Assembly (NCBI GenBank): GCA_015039365.1
Contig: WION01000002.1
Span: 1-64,000 of the forward strand
Direction: 5' to 3'
Origin: Amanita rubescens
Lineage: Eukaryota; Basidiomycota; Agaricomycetes; Agaricales; Amanitaceae
Length of the DNA stretch: 64,000 bases
Positions within the stretch are counted from its first letter, which is position 1, and the number at the start of each line of letters is the position of its first letter. Position numbers and translations under genes: made by a program. Shown piece by piece: positions 21,478 through 33,656 of the stretch. The notes under the pieces are model-generated. The model worked only from the letters and a program-made list of their open reading frames with translations, ran no database searches and was not told where the DNA came from.

Positions 21478-23710
21478 ATGTCTGACCTTGACGCTGACCT
21501 TTATGGAGGCAAGCATCTCAACAACTCCTGAACCACATACATGCTCTTACCATGTCCATTTACCTAGACCTCTATGGGAATGACGAGGCCGATTTCAGCG
21601 AGCAAGTTCCAGAAGACGAGAAAAAAGACGCGCAGTCTTATGAGCAATCTATTCCACTGGGGACGACTCATACAGCCTCCACTATGACAACAACTGATCC
21701 TCGCCTAGCCTCAAGAATGGATACGAAACCCATCCAGGTTGTTACAGCCTCACCTGCCACCGCCACTGCTACACTCAATGCAGGCAGTAACCTTCAAGCA
21801 TACTCAACTCCGCAGCTGCAAGATCCCTCAACACCGCCTTCACCGCAAATGCCCCTCACTCAAAAGATTCCCACGTACGAACAGCCTCAATCAGGTTACA
21901 GGGACGCCTCTCGGCTATCAACCGAGAGGACTATTCGTCCATCGGAAATGAAAGATGAAGGGTGAGATTCTCATTCCTTACTGCTAATTTCTTTGTTTTC
22001 GCTTTCAAGGGCATGGCTTTATTGTCTCTACTTTGTGGGCGTCTATCTTTATACCAACAAGCTGCACGGGCAGTTGGCTAGGCTAAACGGGCTAGTAATA
22101 TGTTGACATTTGGCCGGGGAATGACGTCTTTGCGTCTATAGGCGCGGCGGCGTTGTTCGCTCTCACGTACTGATGGAATTGGCTCTTCCGCGTAGTCAGT
22201 CGTGTCGTTCATTCGTCACTCGTCACCTAAGCTAGCTCTATCATATCTAGCTCTATCTCTAGGCTAGGCTATCACACAAGTCGCATCGAGAAGTGCCTAC
22301 ACTGTAGAGGTTATCTTCCCTTTTCCTTTTGTCATGGCAGCTCCCTGTTTAGCGTAACAGTGCTAATAACAGTTCTCTTTTCTATGTTATCCCCTGCACC
22401 TGTCAATTACTCTTCAACGAAACTCAATACTCTCTGACTATCGCCGCATAACTTGGAACCGTCTATAGCAAAATGTTCATTGGAGGTCTTAATTGGGATA
22501 CTACAGATGGTACATACCTCTCGTTTAACGTCGTCGTACTGTTACTTAGTATCGCACCTATTTGTCTAGAAACGCTCCGTGAATACTTTTCGCAGTTTGG
22601 CAAAGTAGACGCGTGTACCATCATGCGTGATCAAGCTGGGAGGTCACGGTGCTTTGCCTTCCTAACTTTCGAAGATCCGGCTAGTGTAAACGCTGTCATG
22701 GTACGCGAACATTTCCTTGATGGCAAAGTGGTAGGTCTTTCGCGTCTTGATTGTCGCGAACATTAACTCATTACTGCGTGAGATTGACCCAAAACGCGCT
22801 ATTCCTCGCCAAGAACACCAGCGTGCGACCAAGTTGTTTATTGGTGGACTTCCTGGTAGTGTAACCTCTGAGTCGATGCGCGAATTCTTCTCGCAGTTTG
22901 GAAAAGTGATAGATTCGACAGTCATGCTTGACCGTGAGACAGGTCGGAGTAAAGGGTTTGGGTTCGTCTCGTTTGAGGACACAAATGTACAGCCTTTCTT
23001 GGGTTTCGGAAATCTAGCCATTGACGGCAAATTGGTGAGTTGCAACTGTGCTATAAATACATTTGTGTTAGCCGACATGACTTATTTTAATTTTTATATA
23101 GATTGACGTCAAGCTCGCTCAGCCGAGGTACCAACGTGACCATTATCCAAACGAGGATAGTAAGTTTGGTGCTGGTCAACAACAGGGAGGGTTCACCAAT
23201 GGTACATCTGGAGGAACGACTGGCATGGCGACGACTGGTATGGCTGCTGGCGTCGCCAACACAGGTGGCAACGCTGGTGGTAACGCACCATTCGACCCAC
23301 AGGCACTTGCCACACTGTACACGCGCATGATACAGCTTAGTGGCGGAATGATGGGTGGAATGGGTGGGATGGGTGGCGGTGGTATGAACCCAATGATGGG
23401 CGGAATGGGTGGGATGGGTGCTGCTGGAGCTATGCGCGGCGGAATGGGTATGGGCATGGGCGGGATGGGCGGCGGTATGAGCAACATGGCTGGTGGAATG
23501 ACTGGTGGAATGGGCGGTGGCATGGCTGGTGGCATGGGCGGTGGCATGAGTGCAGGAATGGGTAGGGGAGGCGGGATGATGGGTATGAATCAAAACATCC
23601 CGAGGGGTCCAAGAGGTTCGACGCCTACGGGACCTGCTGCTGGGAGCGCAAGCGTTGGACCACAGAGGTCTCAAAGGGGAGGACATACTTTCCACCCTTA
23701 CGCGCGGTGA
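21478..23710 (+). CDS. Two-RRM RNA-binding protein, Hrp1/Nab4-like
   Basis: Six exons (21478-21508, 21568-21961, 22469-22509, 22570-22730, 22783-23034, 23102-23710) give 495 residues. The N-terminus is acidic (MSDLDADLYGDLYGNDEADF) with a Pro/Thr/Ser-rich linker. RRM1 has RNP2 MFIGGL and RNP1 RCFAFLTFE. RRM2 has RNP2 LFIGGLPG and RNP1 KGFGFVSFE. The tail is Met/Gly-rich (about 23335-23580), as in hnRNP-type proteins. The yeast relative Hrp1 binds mRNA 3'-end elements and shuttles between nucleus and cytoplasm. The first intron (21509-21567) begins with GC, not GT. The second intron is 507 bases, long for this genome, and may carry regulatory sequence. It is convergent with eL8. Confidence 0.9.
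23335..23580 (+). repeat. Gly/Met low-complexity repeat in the RRM gene
   Basis: Many imperfect copies of a GGAATGGGTGGGATGGG-like unit encode GGM tracts. They lie in the C-terminal tail of the two-RRM protein. Confidence 0.75.
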
Positions 23711-24245
23711 GGGCGGACGGATGGCAAAGTCACTCCAATAAATGGTTCGTTGTCTCCGTTGCACCTGCCTTTTTTCTTTCTCTTTTTTCTGGCCTCTCCT
23801 CAATGTGTTGTTGCGTCACTTATTATTGATGAATCCATTTAAGTAGCCAATAAGTAGCTAACTGTATTAGATTATGCTGCAGAGAATAATTGTACGGTGA
23901 ACGTATTATATTGATTTTAGTTTGCGCGACAAATAAGCTTTTAAACTTCGACTGTCGAGTCCTGTAGACAAAGGTTTCATGACAACCATGATGCCAATGA
24001 TTGTTTACATTGAGGGATATGTTGATACAAGTAGAATAGTAATTTTGGACTTAGGATACAAGTCGTGTTTCGTGTGGCCAACTAGATACACAATGCAGCT
24101 ACAGAACGCGTGAAAGGGTACCGGTTGACAGGAGGGCATAAAACAGGTAGTGTCAAGTGATGAGTTCCACGTGAACGACCCACAAGAGGTAGGTGATGCC
24201 GAATGGACCCTGCATTGAAGCACTGACAAAATAACACGGACAAGC
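23711..24245. other. Shared 3' region of the RRM and eL8 genes
   Basis: The two genes converge here, so this is overlapping 3'-UTR space. An AATAAA-like word at about 23738 (CAATAAATGG) could serve the RRM gene. No coding sequence is seen. Confidence 0.45.
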
Positions 24246-25512
24246 TTAGAGCTTGTTGAAAGAAGAAGCAGGGGCAACCTGTCCGGCAGCCTTTGCACGC
24301 TTGCGCATCATCTGGGTAGATTTGTTGCCACGGATACCTCCACCCCATTGACGACGCTGTTCCTCATACTTGTCATTGCTGAAGAAGAGATGATCAGCAC
24401 CAATATCGCTCATAGAGAAGCTTGAGACACTCACAAGTTGGCCTTGGCAGCGCTGATGAGGTTGGCAAGTTCACGTTGGTCCTCGCTCTTCACTTCCTGG
24501 AGGGCAACGACAGCAGTAGTCTTCTTGTGCACAACGGTACCGAGGCGAGCTTTGCCCTTGACGATGACGTAGGGGACGCCCATCTTACGGCACAAGGCAG
24601 GCAAGAAAACGACCAGCTCGATGGGGTCGACGTCGTGAGCGATGACGACGAGGGAAGCCTTCTTGGCTTCGATGAGGGCGACGATATGGTTCAAGCCATA
24701 TTTGACGAATAGAGGCTTCTTCGTCTCCTAAAAGGTCATGTCATTAAGAAGGTATCTCTTACAGCGCAAGATGTTACCTTCGGTTCGTTCCCGGCGGCAA
24801 CAGCCTCGGCAGTGGTCTTGAGACGCTCCTTCTTCTCCTGCTTAGTCTCAGGACGGTACTTGTTCAAGAGCTTGAACAGCTGAGTAGCCGTGTTTTTGTC
24901 GAGAGTGTGAGAGAATTGGGCGATGGGAGGTGGAACCTTGAGGCGCTGGTGGAGGATGACCTTTTGGCGCTGGAGGCGAATGTACTCGGGCCATTTCACG
25001 AAACGTGTCAGGTCCGAGCGAGGACGGACGTCCTGGCCTACAAGGACAAGATGTCACCTCAAAATATTTGGTGGAAAGTAAATTGAGGCTTACCGATACC
25101 AAAGTTCTTTGGGGTAGACTCGAAAAGAGGGTTTTTCTTCTTCTTTTCAGTCTTGCTGGCACCGAATGGTGCAGCAGCAGGCTTTTTACCGGATCCGGCT
25201 TTGGTCTTGGGAGGCTGGTCATTGAGACGAGGCGTTAGCAATGCAATTCAGTTATTAACATTGCAGCCTCGGAGCTCTAGTGTCAAGTGCACATCACCGG
25301 TAAGGCAATGTGCATGACCCAGCAGTAAGCGTGCTATGGCTTGTTCATAATTGAACAAGCTCAATGCAAGGGGATGAGGTGTCCTGAATGAAGATAAGGA
25401 CAAACAGAGGTACATCCGCGGAAAAGACTTACCATCCACCCCAAAACGCCACTAGTGGTGACTGGGCGCACTAAAGCTCTTCGAACTCGATCTCAACGGG
25501 AAAACTCACCAT
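24246..25512 (-). CDS. RPL8: 60S ribosomal protein eL8 (L7a; yeast L8)
   Basis: Five exons (25512-25510, 25214-25094, 25037-24778, 24727-24435, 24378-24246) give 269 residues. The first exon is just the ATG, a common pattern in fungal ribosomal protein genes, followed by a 295-base intron. Landmarks are [51 protein letters not shown], the L7Ae-type fold with [19 protein letters not shown], and the tail [14 protein letters not shown]. It is a structural protein of the large subunit near the expansion segments. All phases agree and the sequence is intact. Confidence 0.97.
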
Positions 25513-25868
25513 GGTGTTCTTGGGTCTTGAAGCTTGAAGCGGAGAGTCGAGGCCTAGCAATAAGAACGAGTGACTGTGTCAACTTTGTGTGTTTGGCCTT
25601 ATTGACCTACTCACTGGCGGAGTACGAATTATCCAGTGGCATTACAGATATCAGTTGATTTCATTCATTTCTGTAGCTCCTTCACACTCTGCAAAAAGGT
25701 ACGAGCGGTCTCCATTTATAAGCAATTCTGAGTCTTATAGCATGTGTCGGAGCAATGCAGACGGGAAAGTACCTGGTATGAACATGTTTCGGGAAAGCCT
25801 ACATTATTGATGCGAACGAGTTGGTAATTCTAAGCTAGCCGAGGGATGAGGCGTGGCGTAGAATGTAG
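25513..25868. other. Region between eL8 and the ankyrin-type gene
   Basis: Contains the eL8 promoter. A short frame at 25455-25658 is open but does not look coding. Confidence 0.4.
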
Positions 25869-28800
25869 CGAAGGTCACCTCAACACCTGTAAAACAATGG
25901 GCTGACGAGGAGGACGGCTTAATTCCCTTTGAAGAATTTGAGGCGGAGAGAATCCGCGTCGAGAGCGCTCCTGAGCTCGCAGAAGAATGTAGCCGCATAA
26001 TCTTTGATTTGTTTACTCGTAAACGGAAAATGACGGCGGGCGTCTTTAACGAGAACGATGTTGAAAAATCCATTGCCGAATACTCTTGAAACGTCTCGGG
26101 AAAATCAATCAACATCTACAACTGAAACCGAGGAACCTGCTGTGTCCAACGATAAAGCAGAAGTAATTGCGGATGAGGACGGGGCATGGCGCGAACGTTA
26201 TCTCGAGTTATGCCGTGAAGTATTTGGCGGAAGAAGGGCCTACTCCTACTCAATCCGCCACTTGAAATCGGCGATCATCATGTTTCCTGGCAACATTGTT
26301 ATTCGTATGTAGAGGGGTGGCTTCCGTGCCAGTTGCAGTACCCCGCCGTTGGGCCTGCGCTTCATTCTGAATAGTGAGCTGCGTATATTGTTCTATCAGA
26401 TAATAACAATAATGAAGATGCGCTCTGGCCATTCAGGCCTCCTCAGCAGATCTCACAAGAAATCCAAAGGCTTTACCCGACCACTTCGACCCATTTTCAC
26501 CACATTCAAGCGTCTTCCGGCTTCTTGCTCTCTCACTCTTTCATCTCGATGTCTCGCCTCAGAATGTTCCATCTCTTGTTTGTTCCCTCTCCAATGCCCT
26601 CACGTAAAGTATCCCGGTAGTACAGCTGGTTTCCAACCTATCTCACGAACATCGAGGCTGCGTCAACATTTCTTCACACACCCCGATCTTCACAATCAAA
26701 TGTAAGCGGTGCAAGTCTCTCTTACAGTCTTTCGCGTCGAGGCGGCGCAACTTCTTCTCCTGCCGATGGTCAATTCCGCACCATCTTTTACCGCGTCGTT
26801 GCTGCGAAGAAAGCTAAACTTGCCTCAACTATCATGAGATGTGATCCTAACGCAAACGTCGTCATCAATTTTCCATGCATCGCATGGTCCAAAGTCATGT
26901 CCCCTTGTCGCTGCCATCCAAGAGCGGGATTATTCGATGACGGCCGCGCTTCTTGCATACGGTGCCAGGCTCGAACCTCTCGAAGAGGATATCACCAAGG
27001 CCATCGCAACAAGGTTTGTCACATATGGTTCTAGAATCATTTCTGACAAATGCGTTATTACAGGCCTATAAAAGACACTCGCTTTCTATTTCCTCAACCG
27101 ATGGGCAACCTTCTCAAAAGAACATATCGTCCTCTCGAGACAGCTCTTAACCGCCATGACGATATCGTCCAATTGCTTATTTCGTTGGGTGCCGATGTCA
27201 ATACTGGCATTCTTGCCACCTATGCCGATTATGTTAAGGAGGACGACAAGCGAAGTATTATCGATTGGGTCAATGTAGCTATTCAAGCCATGGAAATGGA
27301 GATAAAGCGCAGAGAGAAAGTGAAAGAGCCAGAACCTGTGGACGTTCCAAAGATGACGAACTGGAAAGAATATGCTACTGTTTCCGTTAGAATTACAAAT
27401 CCTCGTCTGTCAACCGAAAGACGGATGACCGAAGTCGAACGCATGAAAAGAACCAAGCAATATTTCGAAGACATCAAAGAGCTTATTGTTTCTATTGGCG
27501 CTAAGACGTGGACTGAGCTGGGAGGCGTCGAAAAAACAAAGTCCAACGCAACCGGGAACGCACTCCTTGGAAGGAATCTCGCCGGGCCCGATCCTGAAAC
27601 ACCTTTCGAAGATTATGAGTTTGCTTCTTTATTGAATTCTTTTACCAGTCTTCCGCATCATTTGATTCCGCGATACCACGAGCTCTGCGAGGCGTGCTTG
27701 AACGGTGACAATGAGAAAATTCAGGCATTGTGCCTCCCTCCCCAAGGTGCTCAAAATGACGAAATACCACTTCAAATCATTGTTGTATTGCGGGATCCCC
27801 GGGGACATCACTTGACAGGTTTGTAAACGACTTTTTCATCGTGTGTCGACATTGACTTTGGTTTAGGTATTACGCCGTTCTCGATTGTTGTCGAGAGACG
27901 AAAGTGGGATACAGTACGCTTGATTCTCGCTATTGCTATTGCTCAATACGAAGCCGATGAGAAAGAGGTTGTTTTCTCTGTTGATGACATGGATATTGGT
28001 GAATCTGCTGGTTTCAACGCGTCGGCTGTTCGTAACCTACGTTTTATAGATGACGATGGATCTGACAATGAATCTGATTGTTCATATGGTTCAGATGCAA
28101 CTGTGAAGCAGAAGGGCAAGGAAAACTTATACGTTGACGTCGCCAAACGCCCTTCTACCATCAAGTGTGATGTAATGCCAGGTCTATTCTTTATGACACT
28201 TCGCCAATACGGTTATGTGTTTGATGGCCGCTACCAGCACGAAACCGTTTTCAACAAGGTCATTAGAGAAAATGACTTTGAGGCGTTTGTGAAATTATTC
28301 AATATGACTATCAACCTTCCTACTCCCGAAAACATTTCCAACAATCTTATACCGTTGTTGCTATCATACGATCGGTCAGATATGCTGAACGAGCTTATCA
28401 GGCGCAGGGGCGCAGGCATCGACCTTAAGACAGTGCGTCACGAGGCAGAGGATGCGATACCTGTGAACGACCAGAATAAGCTCTATCTTGGACTAAAAAT
28501 TCATGGGAAGAAGCGCGCTGATCTGGCGAGAAAGAATGATCCAAACGCAGGGGTCGAGATACAGGAACCGCCGTTACTGTGGAGAGCGTTGAGGGCCAAT
28601 GCCGAAAAATTTGTAGATTATCTGGCCAGCGAAAGGGTCTACGCTGCGTACCGCTCGTATGCCACGCAAGCCACAGCGATGAGCGAGCCGAACGTTTGAG
28701 AAGCATCACGAATCTCAAGGAGCTTCTACCGCAGTGGCTCGGATTTAGAACCAACTCCTTGGGAGAGTCGCCTCTCACTGCAGCATTTTTGTCCGGGAAA

Positions 28801-28947
28801 GTGGGACCACTCCAAATTCTCTTCGCCAAGCACAAGGATATGATGAAGGCTGCACTTCACGATAAGTATGTTTCCAACGATGTATTCGAATCCGGGCGAT
28901 GCTGAACTGGCGAATCTAGGCCCACAATCCCGTCGTGTGACTTATAA
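25869..28947 (+). pseudogene. Ankyrin-repeat-type protein with broken frame
   Basis: Coding st​retches are clear but change frame several times. They include WADEEDGLIPFEEFEAERI (25890-25945), DEDGAWRERYLELCREVFGG, GGATSSPADGQFRTIFY with VVAAKKAKLASTIM, and MTAALLAYGARLEPLEEDI. The next are RPLETALNRHDDIVQLLISL (ankyrin-like, with GADVNTG), a 258-residue open stretch at 27050-27826, another at 27920-28699, and LGESPLTAAFLSGKVGPLQI. Real introns (for example 27824-27866) do not explain the shifts at about 26090, at the T4 tract 26869-26872, and at 28660-28690. The product resembles large fungal ankyrin proteins of unknown role. It is either a pseudogene or a gene spoiled by indels. Confidence 0.6.
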
Positions 28948-29703
28948 CTTAAACTAGTGACCTAGCTATGTGTATCGGACCGAATGCCGCCTCCGCAGCA
29001 CCCATGTGAGCCGCCACTTATTTTTACCTACGCTTCTATTTCTTTCTGTTGAATTGCTTTTTTTGTCTTACAGTAGATGACAATCGTAGGTTGATCTTCT
29101 CTTCCATTTCATTGTGCTACTAATACACGACTTCTCTTCTCCCGACCAGGGGTATGCCACTATCATGAATCATGATAATGAACAGGAGTCCATGACCTCT
29201 GAGATGGAGGACGAAATACTAACCGGGGAGTTCTAGGTGATTGAATGCGAACTCTGTAAATATTTTAGTTATGACCAACCCTCTACTAAGTTCCCAATTA
29301 CAGAAAAGTGAACATATGAAGATAACGAACAAGATCGACTTGTCATTCCCAACCGACCGAATGGTATCCTTCTCACGATTAGTATGATATACAGGTTACA
29401 CAAGATCCGACCAATATACTTTTTCAAACCTTGAACATGTATCCCACTGGCTACCGACCGTTTGGCTGGCTGTGTGTGTGTGAATGAGGTGAGTTATCAT
29501 AGGAGCAGACTACCCCACATGACAGGTCCAGTATGTCGGTGACAGTCGAACCCCATTCTTATAAAAGTAGGAGTTGTCTTCACTAGTATCAACCCATAAT
29601 CTCCTTGTCCTTTGCAATCATCCTCTTAAAAAACATCAAAATCTCCGTTCGTCCAGGCACCTGTCACCCCGAAAGCTCTGACCAAATATCCCCGTCTAGT
29701 GCT
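28948..29703. other. Intergenic region
   Basis: No gene is supported. A TGTGTGTGTG tract lies near 29471. A TATAAAAGTA word near 29560 is a possible TATA element about 140 bases upstream of the decarboxylase start. Confidence 0.45.
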
Positions 29704-31153
29704 ATGGCGACCCGCCGTGAACTGACCGCGTTTACGCGTTATGGTGGATGGATTCCAAGCGATGATAGAGTCTATCGCGGCTTCCATAATCGTCTTGCCC
29801 TCTTCGCTCATGAAAAATACGGAAAGTTCAAGTTTGGCCATCATAATCCCGCAGTTCAAGCGTTCGCAGATGCTATCAACAAACTCGGGCCTGGAGAAGA
29901 GAAATCGTTGATGCGCACTTTGTTCGATAAGATTTTCCTTCAAGCCGCAAAAAAGTACAACTTTTTCAAGGCAAGTTCCTTTCTTCAACTACGTCGAATT
30001 CAGCGCTGATGTTTCGCTTAGATCACAAACTTCGACCAATTGCTTTATGCGCTCGACAATATAATTGTCAAACCCCCCGAGTTTGAGGTTGTCGAGGATG
30101 AAAACGACAATCCCGTTGGCGAACCCGTCGGTGTTCCCATCTATCTCCTCCTCGATATCCCGAGCAACACGGCGGCTGCTTACGACCTCTTCCGCCTTCC
30201 CGCATTCAATGAGGCAATGAGGGCTTTGTTGAAGTCCTGGGGAGAGTACCTCAGCAAGCCCGACGGCGGTTCCAACTCATCACTCAACACAGGACCCACG
30301 GGGTGGTTTAGTGAAGCTGGTATGAAGAAACTCAGAGAACAGGGTCGAATCCCTGACGGGCCGAATGGCTTCACTGAGACCTACGTTTCCCCTGACTCTG
30401 ACCCTGAACAGGGCTTTGGCTATAGGAGTTGGGATGAGTTCTTCGTGCGGGAGTTCCAACAAGGCGCTCGCCCTCTCTATATTCCAGACGATCCTGAGAT
30501 CGCTGTCACTCTCATCCACAGCGCATGCGAGTCCACCTGTGCTTCGTATCTTAAATTCTGGCTAAAGGGCCAGCCATATTCCCTCTACGACATGCTCGAC
30601 AACGATCCGGGGCCCAGTGGCGTGAAGCGTGCAGACCAGTTCATCGATGGAACCGTCTACCAGGGATTCCTCAGTCCCCAGGACTTCCATCGCTGGCATG
30701 CCCCCGTCGACGGCAAGATCGTCGACGGTTATATTCTCGACGGCTCATACTATGCAGTCATACCCGATGAAGGTGCTGAGATCGGCGACCCGGACCTCGT
30801 ACCGGGTGACCCACGCGGAGGCCTCATCCGCTCACAGCCCTTCCTTACTCTCTCTGCCACTCGCGCCATCATTTTCATCGAAGCTGACAATCCTCTTATT
30901 GGCCTGATGTGCTTCGTCGGCGTTGGAATGTGCGAGGTGTCGACTTGCGAGTTATCGCAGAAGGTTAAGAATAAGGAGCATGTCAAAGTCGGCGATGAGC
31001 TAGGAATGTTCCCACTTTGGCGGGTCGTCCCATGTTATGATTTTCAATAACAAGGCCGCCATCACCTTCGCTGACGACGTCATACCCGACACGCACATTA
31101 AGATCCACTCGATCATCGCCCAGGTTCACGAAAAACCGCCCAAGAAAAATTAA
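29704..31153 (+). CDS. PsiD-like phosphatidylserine-decarboxylase-family protein (one indel)
   Basis: Exons 29704-29970 and 30022-31153 encode about 465 residues. The N-terminal domain (RYGGWIPSDDRVYRGF, then VPIYLLLDIPSNTAAAYDLF) is of the PsiD-like PSDC type. The decarboxylase part has SWDEFFVREFQQGARPLY, then QDFHRWHAPVDGKIVDG and FVGVGMCEVSTCEL. At 31011-31013 there is one C too many, so the frame runs out at 31050. In the other frame the expected self-cleavage region follows: HFGGSSHVMIFNN, where a Gly-Ser bond would become the pyruvoyl cofactor, and the end VHEKPPKKN. Family members decarboxylate phosphatidylserine or amino acids such as tryptophan; the substrate here is unknown. The intron starts with GC. 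Without correction of the indel the protein would lack its cofactor site. Confidence 0.85.
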
Positions 31154-31299
31154 AATGTTTTTGTTCAGTCTGTGTCGAAAATTGGGAGAAGGATAAAAAA
31201 AGATGTGGAAAGATATGCTGTACCAAATCAAAATCAAAATTGTACCATATGTAGCTGCCTCTCCCTGACCAAATGATGTATACCATTGTCCGTCAATGA

Positions 31300-31735
31300 A
31301 TTTGTCAAAGTAATCGTTTGACGAGGCCGATCTTACTTGTGCGCTTCTTCTGAACAGGTTCAGGGGGCTAACTTCAATTCCTGCCCGTTGGATTATTACT
31401 GCCTCAGACAAATCATCTTTTGAAGGTATTCCGAGTCGGACTTGGACTAGTTCAAGAAGAATTGGAGCATTTTCTCGGAGGGATCATTCGCAACTCAAGG
31501 ATTGGAACAATGTTATCGCGGCCTGTGGATCTTGCCTAGCTCCGCTTTCGGATGCGGATAAGGCTTCGAAGAGGGCAATCAGGAAATATTATCATTCAGC
31601 TGCCTACCCCACCTCAGATGTAGACCTTTTTTTGTGGTTGGGATGTTACATGTGCCATTCGAACAAAGAATGCTATATCTGTAAGCTAGATAATATTTTT
31701 AAACCCACTCTTTGCACCGTAGCAACGCAGTCTTA
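31300..31735 (+). other. Coding-like open stretch, unassigned
   Basis: A frame open for about 140 codons from near 31310, without an early ATG, reads for example NRFRGLTSIPARWIITAS and LKDWNNVIAACGSCLAP, then ASKRAIRKYYHSAAYP and LFLWLGCYMCHSN. The composition looks like real protein. It may be an exon of a gene I could not complete, or a remnant. No family is recognised. Confidence 0.35.
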
Positions 31736-32204
31736 CTAATATAGCGATACACACTTCTTATCATCCGGATTCTCCGTCTTCGACTCATTCATCTCTGCTC
31801 CGGTTTAGCCGAAACTGAAGCAGCGAAAGAATTTACAAATGAATAAAACGAAAGCGAACGACATATCTTATCTGGCATTATCAATATCGAAAACGATACC
31901 AACATGTTTTAATATCCATATTATAGATATTCCAAGATCGACTCCTACAATCTGGATAGTTGCAATTAGAATATAATGGATAGATCTCCTTAGGCTCTTT
32001 TTCATCTGCTTTTGTGTACTTTACATTTTTTTTACAAATATATTTGATCAACTTTCAGGTATATGCGCTTTCCAAAAATAACCTAGGACTAGTCTCACCC
32101 CTCTTAGTACTATGGGGATTTGCGCTAAACGAGGTCGAGGATCACGAGGACATGCATTAGTTGTAGTCATTCTATTACAAAATGCCATGAAAACATTCCG
32201 AGGG
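31736..32204. other. Intergenic, AT-rich
   Basis: No gene is supported. It is the 3' flank of the F-box gene. Confidence 0.4.
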
Positions 32205-33656
32205 TCAGGTAAACGGGTATACGAGCAGATTTTCGCAGTTTATCTCGTGGAAATCTACTCTCAATTCCCTTTTTTTCTCCCAAACGAATTCGACAGTGGT
32301 ACCAAGTGCCTTCAGGGTGGCCGCTCTTTCCTCACTAGCAGCACCAAATGGCACTCCCCATAATACGACCGATTTTATCCCCGTAAACATTTCTCGCCAG
32401 TTCGACACTTGTGTGACCATCGATTTCACATTCTTTTGTCGAGTCTCTATCATATCAAGCCATTTTACTGCATTGCGGAAGCCAGTGTTCATACGCAGTG
32501 TCGTGAGGCAACGTCCTAACCGCCCGCTCGAAATACCTTCCTGAACTTCAGTATCCAATGTAGGGTCGTATAGGTCCAATGTGTGGATCATAGACGCGTC
32601 TGCCAGAATCTGTGCAATGCGGAAAGGGAATCGCGCGCCCCCAAACGAAAGTCGATGCAATTGACTTAAATTGTAGTGCCGTTTTATAACATCATAAGGA
32701 TCCGGGTCAGAAGACTCCCAGTCATCCACGAAAAAGATATCGAGGGTGGTGATATTGGGAACTGCAATTAGAGGAATGACGATGTCTGGTTGCACATCTA
32801 GCAGTGTCAAGCTGAGGCAACGCAGATTGGGCATACAAACCCCAACCAGTGGTCCACTTCCTGCACCGGCTATGGTCAAATGGCACCGTTCAAGATACTG
32901 AACCGTCCCAGATTGGCACAAGACATTCAGCCAGGTTGAAAGGGACACTCTGCGAGAGTCACACTCAAAAGACCGCAACTGGTGCCAAGACAAAAACAAC
33001 TCTTTCAACTTCGGCTCGCACTCTTCCGAAGGTGTTAAAATATGCCCAATACAAATGCGTCGTGTTTTTTCCATGAATTGAGATGCCTTCCGGTCCTCGT
33101 CCGCCTCTAGGAAGTTGATTCCCGCAATCGTAAACTCTTCCACGTTCAAGGACGGTAAATCCACCAAACGATGGAACGGCAAATCAATGTCGAGCTTTTT
33201 AATCCGAATTGGAACAATGAAGTCCAGAAAGACTTTGTAGAAGTCGGGATGCGAAGAGGAAAAGTAAATCGATACGGTCAATGGATAGTCGCCAGCTCGA
33301 CCGACCCACATCCGGTACACGCGTAGGCTATGCGGGTAATACGGGTGGCTTGCATTACACTTTTTGAGGTGAACATTGCTCCATAGCGCACCGGTGCTTA
33401 GTGCGACCTGGCGCCACCTGGAACACACTTGAGAGATAGTATATTGATGTGGAACTCCGAGTTGGGCGTCGAGCACCCAGAGTGGGGAGTCACAACATAG
33501 AACAAAGATACGGCTGAGTAACTCGTTTGGCAAGTTTCTGAAAGGATCATCTGTGCTACCACTCCCTTTAACAGGGGCCAACTTTTCCCTCCTGGTTAAC
33601 TGTAAGGATCCCATGAGTCTAACCAGATAATCGTGCATGAGTGTACTACATGTCAT
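32205..33656 (-). CDS. F-box protein with leucine-rich-type repeats, copy 1
   Basis: A single 483-codon frame without introns. The F-box lies near residues 40-90: DPFRNLPNELLSRIFVLC, then SQVCSRWRQVALSTGALWSN. The rest is a series of leucine-spaced segments (for example CMPNLRCLSLTLLDVQPDI and VPNITTLDIFF) like those in basidiomycete F-box proteins. Family members bring substrates to SCF ubiquitin ligases; the target is unknown. A broken paralogue lies just upstream at 34250-35720. The start could be the first ATG (33656) or the internal MGSLQL. Confidence 0.85.
   Translation of the reverse strand: MTCSTLMHDYLVRLMGSLQLTRREKLAPVKGSGSTDDPFRNLPNELLSRIFVLCCDSPLWVLDAQLGVPHQYTISQVCSRWRQVALSTGALWSNVHLKKCNASHPYYPHSLRVYRMWVGRAGDYPLTVSIYFSSSHPDFYKVFLDFIVPIRIKKLDIDLPFHRLVDLPSLNVEEFTIAGINFLEADEDRKASQFMEKTRRICIGHILTPSEECEPKLKELFLSWHQLRSFECDSRRVSLSTWLNVLCQSGTVQYLERCHLTIAGAGSGPLVGVCMPNLRCLSLTLLDVQPDIVIPLIAVPNITTLDIFFVDDWESSDPDPYDVIKRHYNLSQLHRLSFGGARFPFRIAQILADASMIHTLDLYDPTLDTEVQEGISSGRLGRCLTTLRMNTGFRNAVKWLDMIETRQKNVKSMVTQVSNWREMFTGIKSVVLWGVPFGAASEERAATLKALGTTVEFVWEKKRELRVDFHEINCENLLVYPFT

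Noticed and set aside
23225..23612. Minus-strand proline-rich frames
   Set aside because: They are the antisense of the Gly/Met repeat of the RRM protein.
25215..25509. A box C/D snoRNA in the first intron of eL8
   Set aside because: Weak GTGATG and CTGA words exist near the 3' end of the intron, but no proper box pair, stem or rRNA complement could be shown.
29704..31153. A psilocybin-type biosynthetic cluster
   Set aside because: Only the PsiD-like gene is present; no kinase, methyltransferase or P450 of that pathway is near, and the adjacent genes are unrelated.
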